This document shows, one piece after another, positions 43,458-52,967 of a stretch of 64,000 bases of DNA. The stretch's first letter is position 1, and each line of letters starts with the position of its first letter. The notes under the pieces were generated by a model. The model had not been told where the DNA came from. It saw nothing but the letters and a program-made list of their open reading frames with translations, and did not search any database. Both the position numbers and the translations under genes were made by a program. The stretch is from the NCBI GenBank assembly GCA_903874275.1, contig CAIQRS010000142.1:29497-93496 (forward strand), written 5' to 3'. The DNA comes from an uncultured Anaeromyxobacter sp. Its GTDB lineage: Bacteria > Myxococcota > Myxococcia > Myxococcales > Anaeromyxobacteraceae.

Positions 43458-43461
<4 letters not shown>
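42799..43461 (-). CDS. Hypothetical protein downstream of carA
   Basis: A 220-residue soluble protein without a motif I can name. It has an all-helical N-terminal part (LHDRLLAWAGAEVRQPWLLEARRAWFARVGEPHDEDKSYELRMNGLLDHYLYDY), a middle with basic residues (RSRRALFDVRRIRPGVVELDEVLGG) and a beta-like section. The order resembles SEC-C or DUF-type proteins of myxobacteria, but this is not secure. Its ATG overlaps the carA stop (ATGA), so it is translated with the pyrimidine genes. Confidence 0.75.
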
Positions 43462-44575
<1,114 letters not shown>

Positions 44576-44579
<4 letters not shown>

Positions 44580-45883
44580 CCTGGGTCTCCCGTCTCGTGC
44601 ACCAGCCGGCCCCCCACGAAGGCATGGGTGCACCGCCCGGTGAGGGTCCGCCCCTTCCACGGGGTGTTGCGGCTCTTGCTGAACCCGCGCATCGGGTCCA
44701 CGACCCAGGAGGCCGCGGGGTCGAGGATGACGACGTCGGCGGGCGCGCCCACCGAGAGCGTTCCGCCCGGGAGGCCGAAGCAGCGTGCCGCACCGATGGT
44801 GAGGGCCTCGACGAGCCGCATCTCGGAGAGGAGACCCTTGCGGACCAGCTCGAGGCAGACCGGGAAGGCCGTCTCCAGGCCGAGCACGCCGTTCAGCGCC
44901 GCGTCGAACTCGAGCTTCTTCTCCTCCGGCGAGTGGGGGGCGTGGTCGGTGGCGATGGCGTCGAGGGTGCCGTCGGCGAGCCCCTCGCGCAGCGCCTTCA
45001 CGTCCTCGGCGGAGCGGAGCGGGGGGTTCATCTTGAAGTCGGGGTCGTAATCGCTGGCCGCGACGTCCTCGTCGGTGAGCACGAGGTGGTGCGGGGTGAC
45101 CTCGGCGGTGACCGGCAGGCCGCGCCGCTTCGCCTCCCGGATGGCCCGGACGCTCCCCGCCGTGGAGACGTGGCAGATGTGCAGCCGCCCTCCGGTGAGC
45201 TCGAGCAGCGAGAGGTCGCGCAGGACCATGACGTCCTCGGCCTGCGCCGGCGCGCCCTTGAGGCCGAGCCGGGTGGCCGTGGGCCCCTCGTTCATGACCC
45301 CCTTGCCAACCAGGTGCAGGTCCTCCTCGTGGACGGCGAGCGGCAGCCCGAAGGCCCGCGAGTACTCGAGTGCCCTCCGCATCATCGAGGAGGACATGAC
45401 CGGGCTCCCGTCGTCGGAGAGGGCCACGCATCCGGCCGCCTTGAGCTCGCCGTACTCGGCCAGCTCCTCGCCCTTGCGCCCCTTGGTGGCGGCGCCGACC
45501 GGGTAGACCCGGGCCAGGGCGGCCGCCGCGGCCCGCGCCAGCATGAGCTCGGTCACGCTGGTGTTGTCGTTGGCGGGCACGGTGTTGGGCATGGCGCACA
45601 CCGAGGTGAACCCGCCCGCCACGGCGGCGCGGGTGCCGGTGGCCACGCTCTCCTTGTACTCCTGCCCCGGCTCGCGCAGGTGCACGTGCAGGTCCACGAA
45701 GCCGGGCGTGACCCACCGCCCCTTCGCGTCCACCACCCGGGCGCCGGCCGGGACGTCCACCCGCTCGGCGACCGCAACGACCTTGCCGTCGCGCAGGAGC
45801 AGGCTGCGGACCCCGTCCACTCCGCCACTGGGGTCGATGACCCGCCCGCCCTGGATGACCACCACTTCCTTCGGATCGCTCAT
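44576..45883 (-). CDS. pyrC: Dihydroorotase
   Basis: Closes the dihydroorotate ring in pyrimidine synthesis. The 435-residue length and [38 protein letters not shown] mark the class I (allantoinase-like) enzyme. Metal ligands are in [17 protein letters not shown] and the [13 protein letters not shown] block. It overlaps pyrB by ATGA and carA by ATGA, so all are made together. Confidence 0.96.
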
Positions 45884-46833
45884 GCCGAGACCTTCTCCGC
45901 GCGGTCCTCTCCGGCGCCGCCGGCGAGGAGGTAGAGGATGGCCATGCGGACGGCCACGCCGTTCTGGACCTGATCGAGGATCACGCTGCGCGGCCCGTCC
46001 GCCACGTCGGAGGAGAGCTCGACGCCGCGGTTGATGGGGCCGGGGTGCAGGATGACCGCCTCCGGCTTCAGCCACTCGGCAGCCTTCTTGGCGTTCAGGC
46101 CCCAGTACTTCGAGTACTCGCGGGTGTTGGGGATGAGCGGATCGCCGATGCGCTCGTGCTGGATGCGCAGCATGACGACGGCGTCGGCGCCCTCCACGGC
46201 GGTGCGCAGGTCGTGGTGCACGGTGGCCCCGAGCCGCTCGATGCCCAGGGGGATCATGGTGGGGGGGCCGCAGAGGCGAACCTTGGCGCCCAGCTTGGGC
46301 AGGGAGTGGAGGTCGGAGCGGGCCACCCGGGAGTGGCTGATGTCGCCGACGATGGCCACCGTGCGCCCCTCCAGGCTCCCGAAACGTTCACGGATCGTGA
46401 AGCAGTCGAGGAGCCCCTGGCTGGGGTGCTCGTGGGCGCCGTCGCCGGCCGAGACCACCGAGCAGCCCACGTGTCGGGCCAGGAAGTTGGGGGCCCCGCT
46501 GGCCGAGTGGCGGACCACCAGCACGTCGGGGCGCATGGCCTCGAGGTTCCGGGCGGTGTCGAGCAGCGTCTCCCCCTTGGTGGTGGAGGACTGGGCCGCG
46601 GTCCAGTTGAGGGAGTCGGCCGAGAGCACCTTGGCGGCGATCTCGAAGGAGCTGCGGGTGCGCGTGGAGGTCTCGAAGAAGAGGTTCACCACGTTCTTCC
46701 CGCGCAGCGACGGGACCTTCTTCACCGGGCGGGAGAGGACCTCCTTCATGGAGACGGCCAGGTCGAGCACCTGGAGGATCTCCTCGCGGGAGAGTCCTTC
46801 CAGGCCGATGAGGTGGCGATGACGTCCGATCAC
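45880..46833 (-). CDS. pyrB: Aspartate carbamoyltransferase catalytic subunit
   Basis: Joins carbamoyl phosphate and aspartate. The 317-residue chain has the carbamoyl-phosphate motif [19 protein letters not shown], the [17 protein letters not shown] block and the C-terminal [18 protein letters not shown]. No pyrI regulatory gene is present, in keeping with the Bacillus-type arrangement pyrR-pyrB-pyrC-carA. It overlaps pyrR by ATGA. Confidence 0.97.
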   Translation of the reverse strand: MIGRHRHLIGLEGLSREEILQVLDLAVSMKEVLSRPVKKVPSLRGKNVVNLFFETSTRTRSSFEIAAKVLSADSLNWTAAQSSTTKGETLLDTARNLEAMRPDVLVVRHSASGAPNFLARHVGCSVVSAGDGAHEHPSQGLLDCFTIRERFGSLEGRTVAIVGDISHSRVARSDLHSLPKLGAKVRLCGPPTMIPLGIERLGATVHHDLRTAVEGADAVVMLRIQHERIGDPLIPNTREYSKYWGLNAKKAAEWLKPEAVILHPGPINRGVELSSDVADGPRSVILDQVQNGVAVRMAILYLLAGGAGEDRAEKVSA

Positions 46834-47366
46834 GGCTTCCTCCCCTCGCGAACGACCACCGAGTCCTCGGCGTCGCCGTTCTCCCGCCAGCGAACCTGCA
46901 CGTCGGCCCCCTCGGGAACCTCGAGCCGTGCGCCGGCGAAGTCGGCGCTGATGGGCAGCTCCCGCCCTCCCCGGTCCACCAGCACCGCCAGCCAGACGCG
47001 GCGCGGCCGGCCGAAGTCCACCAGCTCGTCGAGGGCGGCCCGGATGGTCCGTCCGGTGTAGAGCACGTCGTCGGCGAGGACGATGGTGCGCCCCTCCAGC
47101 GGGAAGCGCACGTCGGTGGGGCCGACCACCGGGGCCGCGCCCCGCTCGGCCAGGTCGTCCCGGTAGAGGGCGATGTCGAGCGTCCCCAGCGGCGGTTCCG
47201 ACCCGGTCGCCCTGGCGATCTCGGCCCGGATCCGCTCGGCCAGCGGGACCCCGCCCCTGCGGATCCCCACGAAGGCCAGCCTCTCCAGGGACCCCTGCGC
47301 CCGCGCCCGCTCCAGCACCTCGTGGGCGATCCGCTGGACGGCGCGCTGCACGGCCTCGGCGTTCAT
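46830..47366 (-). CDS. pyrR: PyrR: pyrimidine regulator / uracil phosphoribosyltransferase
   Basis: The 178-residue protein has the PRPP-binding motif [21 protein letters not shown], and [15 protein letters not shown] near the N terminus. In Bacillus PyrR binds a leader RNA and attenuates the pyr operon; in many Gram-negative bacteria it is mainly an enzyme. Here only 22 bases separate it from the upstream gene, so no attenuator fits before pyrR. A control site could only be further upstream. Confidence 0.95.
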   Translation of the reverse strand: MNAEAVQRAVQRIAHEVLERARAQGSLERLAFVGIRRGGVPLAERIRAEIARATGSEPPLGTLDIALYRDDLAERGAAPVVGPTDVRFPLEGRTIVLADDVLYTGRTIRAALDELVDFGRPRRVWLAVLVDRGGRELPISADFAGARLEVPEGADVQVRWRENGDAEDSVVVREGRKP

Positions 47367-47388
47367 GTCCTCGCTCCCCCTCTCCCGG

Positions 47389-47880
47389 TCACCGCTGCGG
47401 GCCCCAGTCCGCCCGCTTCTGGTCCATGGTCAGGTCCACCTGGTAGACGCGCTCGACGACCCGGTCCACGAAGGGCAGCTCGAGCGTGCGCGGATACTCG
47501 AAGGCAACGTGCAATTCGGAAGGGTCCTTGCTGCGCTCCCAGAGGACGTCCTCCTTCTTGAGGTCGATCACCGGGACGCGGACGTTTCGCCCGGCGTCGT
47601 CCACGCCCGCGACGCTGTCGAGGGAGCGGACCTTCTGGATCATGTCCCGGACCAACTGCTCGTCGTAGGGGTTCTTGATGGCCTGGTTGCCGTAGTCGCG
47701 GACCACCTGCTTCACCTCGTAGTGGAGCACCGCGGGCGGGCCGAAGACCACCGCGGCGTAGGCCGCGGCGGCCAGTCCCAGCACGAGGAGCACCGTCACC
47801 CAGCTCGCGGCTCCGCGTTCTAGCCGCTTCGCCCGGCGCAGGGAAGCGGGCATGCGGGTCGTGCTCGGTCCGTATTCCAC
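47389..47880 (-). CDS. Single-pass membrane protein (DUF4845-like by context)
   Basis: The 163-residue protein has a basic N terminus, one membrane helix (WVTVLLVLGLAAAAYAAVVFGPPAVL) and an outside domain of about 115 residues rich in charged strands and helices. DUF4845 proteins, which often lie near lepA-lepB in proteobacteria, share this topology and neighbourhood; the family assignment is inference. I chose the GTG 2 bases after the lepA stop because GGAGG lies 7 bases upstream; the ATG nine codons later is weaker. Confidence 0.8.
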   Translation of the reverse strand: MEYGPSTTRMPASLRRAKRLERGAASWVTVLLVLGLAAAAYAAVVFGPPAVLHYEVKQVVRDYGNQAIKNPYDEQLVRDMIQKVRSLDSVAGVDDAGRNVRVPVIDLKKEDVLWERSKDPSELHVAFEYPRTLELPFVDRVVERVYQVDLTMDQKRADWGPQR

Positions 47881-47882
47881 GA

Positions 47883-49688
47883 TCAGTCCTCCACCTTGAG
47901 CACGGCGAGGAACGCCTCCTGGGGAATCTCCACCTGGCCCACCTGTTTCATGCGCTTCTTCCCCTCCTTCTGCTTCTCGAGGAGCTTCCGCTTGCGGCTG
48001 ATGTCGCCACCGTAGCACTTGGCGAGGACGTTCTTGCGGTAGGCCTTGACGGTCTCCCGGGAGATGACCTTGGCGCCGATGGCGGCCTGGATGGCGACCT
48101 CGTACATCTGCTTGGGAATGACCTCGCGCAGCTTCTGGCAGTTGTCCCGGCCGCGCTGGTAGGCCCGCTCCCGGTGCACGATGACCGAGAGGGCGTCCAC
48201 CGGCTCCCCGTTGATGAGGATGTCGAGCCGGACCAGGTCGGCCTCCTGGTACCCCAGCAGCTCGTAGTCGAGCGAGGCGTAGCCCCGCGAGACGCTCTTC
48301 AGCTTGTCGAAGAAGTCGAAGACCACCTCGGCGAGCGGGATCTCGTAGGTGATCTGCACGCGCTTCGTCCCGATGTACTTGAGGTCGCGCTGGACCCCGC
48401 GCCGGTCCTGGCAGAGCTTGAGGATGTTCCCCACGTCGTCGGTGCGGGCGTGGATGTGGCAGGTGAGGATGGGCTCCTCGAAGGTGGCGATCTTCTGCAC
48501 CGGCGGGAGCTTGGCCGGATTGTCGATCTCCACCACTTCGCCCTGGGTATTGGTGATCCGGTAGACCACCGAGGGTGCGGTGGTGATGAGGGTGAGGTTG
48601 TACTCGCGCTCCAGCCGCTCCTGGACGATCTCCATGTGGAGGAGCCCCAGGTACCCGCAGCGGAACCCGAAGCCCAGCGCCTGGCTGGTCTCCGGCTCGA
48701 AGGTGAAGGCCGAGTCGTTGAGCCGCAGCTTCACGAGCGCGTCGCGCAGCTGGTCGTAGTCGGCGGCGTCCACCGGGAAGACGCCGCTGAAGACCATGGG
48801 CTTCACCACCTTGAAGCCCGGGAAGGGCTCGGAGATGGGGCGGCGCGCCTCGGTGATGGTGTCGCCCACCTTGGCGTCGAGGACCTCCTTCACGTTGGCG
48901 ACCACCACGCCCACGTCCCCGGCCTGGAGCTGCTGGACTGGCCTCGAGAAGGGGGCGAAGACGCCCAGCCCCTGCACCTCGAACTCCTTCTTGTTGGCGA
49001 AGAGCAGGATCTGCTGGCCGGGGCGGAGCGTTCCCTCGAAGACCCGCACCAGCATGACCACGCCCCGGTAGGTGTCGTACCAGGAGTCGAAGATGATGGC
49101 TTTGAGCGGCCCCTCCGGGTCGCCGGAGGGAGGCGGAACCTTCCTCACCACCTGCTCGAGGATCTCCTCGATGCCGATGCCCTCCTTGGCGCTGGTGGGG
49201 ACCGCCTCGGAGGCGTCGAGGCCGATGACCTCCTCGATCTCCTGCCGGACCCCGGCCACGTCGGCGCTGGGAAGGTCGATCTTGTTGATGACCGGGATGA
49301 TCTCCAGGTCGTGGTCGAGGGCCTGGTAGACGTTGGCCAGCGTCTGGGCCTCCACGCCCTGGGTCGCGTCCACCACCAGCACGGCGCCCTCGCAGGCGGC
49401 CAGGGACCGGGACACCTCGTACGCGAAGTCCACGTGACCGGGAGTGTCGATGAGGTTGAGGATGTAGTCCTTGCCGTCCCTGGCCCGGTACGTCATCCGG
49501 ATGGTCTGCGCCTTGATGGTGATGCCCCGCTCCCGCTCCAATTCCATGTTGTCGAGGAACTGGGCCTGGGCCTCGCGGGCCGTGACGGTACCGGTGCGCT
49601 CGAGGAGGCGGTCTGCGAGCGTCGACTTGCCGTGGTCGATGTGCGCGATGATGGAGAAGTTGCGGATGTTCTGGTTCGAGTCAGCCAT
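47883..49688 (-). CDS. lepA: Elongation factor 4 (LepA)
   Basis: GTPase that acts on stalled ribosomes. The 601-residue length is standard. G motifs: [50 protein letters not shown] and TSAKEGIG. The LepA-specific C-terminal domain is present ([68 protein letters not shown]). I start it at MADSNQN; the ORF-track start is 25 codons upstream. It heads the transcription unit that runs into the pyrimidine genes. Confidence 0.98.
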   Translation of the reverse strand: MADSNQNIRNFSIIAHIDHGKSTLADRLLERTGTVTAREAQAQFLDNMELERERGITIKAQTIRMTYRARDGKDYILNLIDTPGHVDFAYEVSRSLAACEGAVLVVDATQGVEAQTLANVYQALDHDLEIIPVINKIDLPSADVAGVRQEIEEVIGLDASEAVPTSAKEGIGIEEILEQVVRKVPPPSGDPEGPLKAIIFDSWYDTYRGVVMLVRVFEGTLRPGQQILLFANKKEFEVQGLGVFAPFSRPVQQLQAGDVGVVVANVKEVLDAKVGDTITEARRPISEPFPGFKVVKPMVFSGVFPVDAADYDQLRDALVKLRLNDSAFTFEPETSQALGFGFRCGYLGLLHMEIVQERLEREYNLTLITTAPSVVYRITNTQGEVVEIDNPAKLPPVQKIATFEEPILTCHIHARTDDVGNILKLCQDRRGVQRDLKYIGTKRVQITYEIPLAEVVFDFFDKLKSVSRGYASLDYELLGYQEADLVRLDILINGEPVDALSVIVHRERAYQRGRDNCQKLREVIPKQMYEVAIQAAIGAKVISRETVKAYRKNVLAKCYGGDISRKRKLLEKQKEGKKRMKQVGQVEIPQEAFLAVLKVED

Positions 49689-49854
49689 CGGGTCGGGGCT
49701 TTCTAGCACGCGATACCGACCGAGACACCCCCCGCTCAGTACCGCATTGACGCTCTGCGTCACCGGAACAGGGTACGCACATCGGGGGAAGCCCGGTTGG
49801 GGATCGGACAGGGGGCTCAGCCCGGGTCCTACATTTTCTTACCCGTGGATCAGG

Positions 49855-49883
49855 CTAAATTCACCGCGGCTGGTGGCTGTCAA
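49855..49883 (-). promoter_or_regulatory. Possible lepA promoter
   Basis: TTGACA (49883-49878) with a 17-base spacer to ATTTAG. The -35 is perfect, the -10 weak. It is divergent from, and overlaps, the nrdJ promoter. The leader of about 160 bases contains a TGACGC/GCGTCA hairpin. Confidence 0.45.
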
Positions 49884-49904
49884 GACCATACCCCACAATA
49901 TATT
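49877..49904 (+). promoter_or_regulatory. Possible nrdJ promoter
   Basis: CTGTCA, a 16-base spacer and TATATT. The -10 lies inside the NrdR box, as expected for repression. Confidence 0.45.
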
Positions 49905-49908
49905 GTGG
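49893..49908. promoter_or_regulatory. NrdR box
   Basis: CCACAATATATTGTGG is a perfect 16-base palindrome and matches the NrdR consensus acaCwAtATaTwGtgt. A degenerate second site (TCACCGCGGCTGGTGG, 49861-49876) is centred 32 bases away, the usual spacing of NrdR box pairs, but it matches only in the outer bases. Confidence 0.8.
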
Positions 49909-50129
49909 TTCACGCCTTGACTGTCGGATCATGGCGGATATCGTCCGCCATCACCGGACGCGTGCAGGAGGGAGACGCGGCCGGCTGCAGAAGGCGACGG
50001 GGCGAAGGCGCCCCCCGTGTCAGAGGCGACGGGTAAAGCCTCCGGTCCGCAGGGACGGGGGCAGGGTTGGGAAACGGGGCTCGAGGGCGACCACGCTTCA
50101 TGCTCCATAAAGCATCTGGGAGGCCGGAA
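49909..50129 (+). other. Long structured leader of nrdJ
   Basis: About 220 bases separate the NrdR box from the nrdJ ATG. Hairpins are visible: ATGGCGGA/TCCGCCAT (49931-49951), a GC-rich stem at 49996-50021 and ATGCT/AGCAT just before the GGGAGG ribosome site. I searched by eye for the B12 box and the GCCACTG motif of a cobalamin riboswitch and found neither. Together with 49689-49892, no gene lies in this 441-base gap. Confidence 0.4.
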
Positions 50130-52922
50130 ATGATCGAGCGGGAGAGCGCGTCCGCGCAGCGTCGCGGCGCACGGCAGCAGCGCAAGGTGGCACGGAAGGG
50201 CATCACCGTTCCCCGGTTCTTCACCACACCGGGAGTCGACCCGGCCGAGGAGCTGGCCTGGGAGACCCGCACCGCCGGGATCACCGGCGAGGGTGGCAAG
50301 GTCATCTTCGAGCAGAAGGACGTCGAGGTTCCCAAGAGCTGGTCCCTGCTCGCCACCAACGTGGTCGCCTCCAAGTACTTCCGCGGCCAGCAGGGCACCG
50401 CGCAGCGGGAGACCTCGGTGCGCCAGCTGGTGGGGCGCGTGGTCCGCACCATCTCCGCCTGGGGGCGCAAGGACGGCTACTTCGCGACCGAGGCCGACGC
50501 CGAGGCCTTCGAGGCCGAGCTCAGCCACCTGGTCTACCGGCAGAAGATGAGCTTCAACTCGCCGGTCTGGTTCAACGTGGGCGTCGAGGAGCACCCGCAG
50601 TGCTCGGCCTGCTTCATCAACGCGGTCAGCGACTCGATGGACTCCATCCTGCGCCTGGCCCACACCGAGGGAATGCTCTTCAAGTACGGGTCGGGAACCG
50701 GCTCCAACCTCTCCCGCATCCGCTCCTCCAAGGAGAACCTCTCGGGCGGCGGCGAGGCCTCCGGCCCGGTCTCCTTCATGCGGGGCTTCGACGCCTTCGC
50801 CGGCGTCATCAAGTCGGGCGGCAAGACCCGGCGCGCCGCCAAGATGGTCATCCTCGACGCCGATCACCCGGACATCGAGGAGTTCGTCTCCTCCAAGGCC
50901 ACCGAGGAGAAGAAGGCCTGGGCCCTCATCGAGGCCGGCTACGACGGCGGCTTCAACGTGCACGGCGGCGCCTACGACTCGGTGTTCTTCCAGAACGCCA
51001 ACCACTCGGTGCGGGTCTCCGATGCCTTCATGCACGCGGTGGTGGACGACGCGGAGTGGCCGCTCTTGGCCCGCACCAACGGCAAGCCCATCAGCCGGGT
51101 CCGCGCCCGCAGCCTCATGCGCCAGGTCTCCGAGGCCGCCTGGCTGTGCGGCGACCCGGGGCTCCAGTTCGACACCACCGTGAACACCTGGCACACCTGC
51201 CCGGACACGGCGCGCATCAACGCCTCCAACCCGTGCTCCGAGTACATGTTCCTCGACGACAGCGCCTGCAACCTGGCGTCGTTGAACCTCATGCACTTCC
51301 GCTCCATCGAGGGCGGGTTCGACGCCGAGTCCTTCCGCCGCGCCGTGGACCTCACCATCCTGGCCCAGGAGATCCTGGTCTCCAACTCCCGCTACCCCAC
51401 CGAGGCCATCGGCAAGAACAGCGAGGACTACCGGCCCCTCGGGCTCGGATACGCCAACCTGGGCGCGTTCCTCATGGCCACCGGCGTCCCCTACGACTCG
51501 GCGGGCGGCCGGGCCACCGCCGCGGCCATCACCGCGGTGATGACCGGCGAGGCCTACGCGCAGAGCGCCCGCATCGCCGCGCACAAGGGTCCCTTCAACG
51601 GCTTCCAGCACAACCGGGCCTCCTTCCTCTCGGTGATGCGCAAGCACGCCGCGGCGGTGGACCAGATCGACGTGGGCCTGGCGGCGCCCGAACTGGTGGA
51701 CGCGGCCCACCGGGCCTGGACCGACGCGGTCGCGCTGGGCACCCAGCACGGCTACCGGAACGCGCAGGCCACCGTGCTCGCGCCCACCGGCACCATCGGC
51801 TTCATGATGGACTGCGACACCACCGGCATCGAGCCCGACATCGCGCTCGTGAAGTACAAGAAGCTGGTGGGCGGCGGCATGCTCAAGATCGTGAACAACA
51901 CGGTCCCGCTGGCGCTGCAGCGGATCGGCTACTCCACCGGCGAGATCGGCTCCATCCTGCAGTACATCGACGAGGTGGAGACCATCGAGGGCGCCCCCGG
52001 GCTCCGCGACGAGCACCTGCCCGTCTTCGACTGTGCGTTCAAGCCGCAGAACGGCAGCCGCACCATCCACTACATGGGGCACATCCGGATGATGTCGGCG
52101 GTCCAGCCCTTCCTCTCCGGGGCCATCTCCAAGACCGTCAACATGCCCAACACGGCCACCACCGACGACATCGAGACGGCCTACCTGGAGGCCTGGAAGC
52201 TGGGGCTGAAGGCCATCGCCATCTACCGGGACGGCTGCAAGCGCAGCCAGCCGCTCAACACCGGCAAGGGGGCCGAGGCGAAGCAGGAGGAGGTGCCCGC
52301 CGAGACGCTGGCCAACCTCCAGCGGCGCCGCCTGCCGGACGAGCGCAACGCCATCACCCACAAGTTCTCCATCGGCGGCCACGAGGGCTACATGACCGTG
52401 GGCATGTACGCCGACGGCACCCCGGGCGAGCTCTTCGTCACCATGGCCAAGGAGGGCTCGGTGGTCTCGGGCCTGATGGACAGCTTCGCAACGTCCATCT
52501 CCATGGCGCTCCAGTACGGGGTTCCGCTCAAGGTGCTGGTGGACAAGTTCAGCCACACCCGCTTCGAGCCCTCGGGCTTCACCGGGAACCCGGACATCCC
52601 CATCGCCAAGTCGATCACCGACTACATCTTCCGGTGGCTGTCCCTGAAGTTCCTCCCCTCCGAGGAGGGCCTGGCCGCGGCCAAGGACCTCACGCCGGGC
52701 GCCGCACCGGCCGCGCCGCGCCTCAGGGCGGCCGCACGGATCGTGTCGGCGGCCTCGACGTCGATCGTGGCGACCCCGGTCATCGCGCTGCCCGCGCAGG
52801 AGGACTCGCCGTTCCTGGCCCAGGCCGACGCACCACCCTGCCCGAACTGCGGCAGCATCACGGTGCGAAACGGGGCTTGCTACAAGTGCATGAACTGCGG
52901 GACGACGACAGGCTGTTCCTAA
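50130..52922 (+). CDS. nrdJ: Vitamin B12-dependent (class II) ribonucleotide reductase
   Basis: Makes deoxynucleotides with adenosylcobalamin. The 930-residue chain has HPQCSACFINAVSDSMDSI (redox Cys), the active-site loop NPCSEYMFLDDSACNLASLNL, the PTGTIGFMMDCDTTGIEPDIALVKYKKL strand, and a C-terminal extension with a tail zinc-ribbon-like CPNCGSITVRNGACYKCMNCGTTTGCS that delivers electrons. Such class II enzymes work with or without oxygen. I chose the ATG at MIERESAS because GGGAGG lies 6 bases upstream. No NrdR gene is in the window. Confidence 0.97.
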   Translation: MIERESASAQRRGARQQRKVARKGITVPRFFTTPGVDPAEELAWETRTAGITGEGGKVIFEQKDVEVPKSWSLLATNVVASKYFRGQQGTAQRETSVRQLVGRVVRTISAWGRKDGYFATEADAEAFEAELSHLVYRQKMSFNSPVWFNVGVEEHPQCSACFINAVSDSMDSILRLAHTEGMLFKYGSGTGSNLSRIRSSKENLSGGGEASGPVSFMRGFDAFAGVIKSGGKTRRAAKMVILDADHPDIEEFVSSKATEEKKAWALIEAGYDGGFNVHGGAYDSVFFQNANHSVRVSDAFMHAVVDDAEWPLLARTNGKPISRVRARSLMRQVSEAAWLCGDPGLQFDTTVNTWHTCPDTARINASNPCSEYMFLDDSACNLASLNLMHFRSIEGGFDAESFRRAVDLTILAQEILVSNSRYPTEAIGKNSEDYRPLGLGYANLGAFLMATGVPYDSAGGRATAAAITAVMTGEAYAQSARIAAHKGPFNGFQHNRASFLSVMRKHAAAVDQIDVGLAAPELVDAAHRAWTDAVALGTQHGYRNAQATVLAPTGTIGFMMDCDTTGIEPDIALVKYKKLVGGGMLKIVNNTVPLALQRIGYSTGEIGSILQYIDEVETIEGAPGLRDEHLPVFDCAFKPQNGSRTIHYMGHIRMMSAVQPFLSGAISKTVNMPNTATTDDIETAYLEAWKLGLKAIAIYRDGCKRSQPLNTGKGAEAKQEEVPAETLANLQRRRLPDERNAITHKFSIGGHEGYMTVGMYADGTPGELFVTMAKEGSVVSGLMDSFATSISMALQYGVPLKVLVDKFSHTRFEPSGFTGNPDIPIAKSITDYIFRWLSLKFLPSEEGLAAAKDLTPGAAPAAPRLRAAARIVSAASTSIVATPVIALPAQEDSPFLAQADAPPCPNCGSITVRNGACYKCMNCGTTTGCS

Positions 52923-52924
52923 CG

Positions 52925-52944
52925 GCGCCGGCTTCAGCCGGCGC
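52925..52944. repeat. REP-like palindrome, copy 1
   Basis: GCGCCGGCTTCAGCCGGCGC forms an 8-bp stem with a TTCA loop just after the nrdJ stop. The same 20 bases followed by the same AAGA occur at 60968-60991. No T-run follows. Confidence 0.6.
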
Positions 52945-52967
52945 AAGAACGGGGCCTCGGTACCGTC

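Noticed and set aside
46830-47388. PyrR attenuator just before pyrR
   Set aside because: Only 22 bases are available between the genes, too few for the anti-antiterminator fold.
49740-50129. Cobalamin riboswitch before nrdJ
   Set aside because: Fragments such as GGGAAGCCCGG and GCAGGAGGGAGAC resemble parts of it, but the order is wrong, the first lies upstream of the promoter, and the B12 box and GCCACTG are missing.
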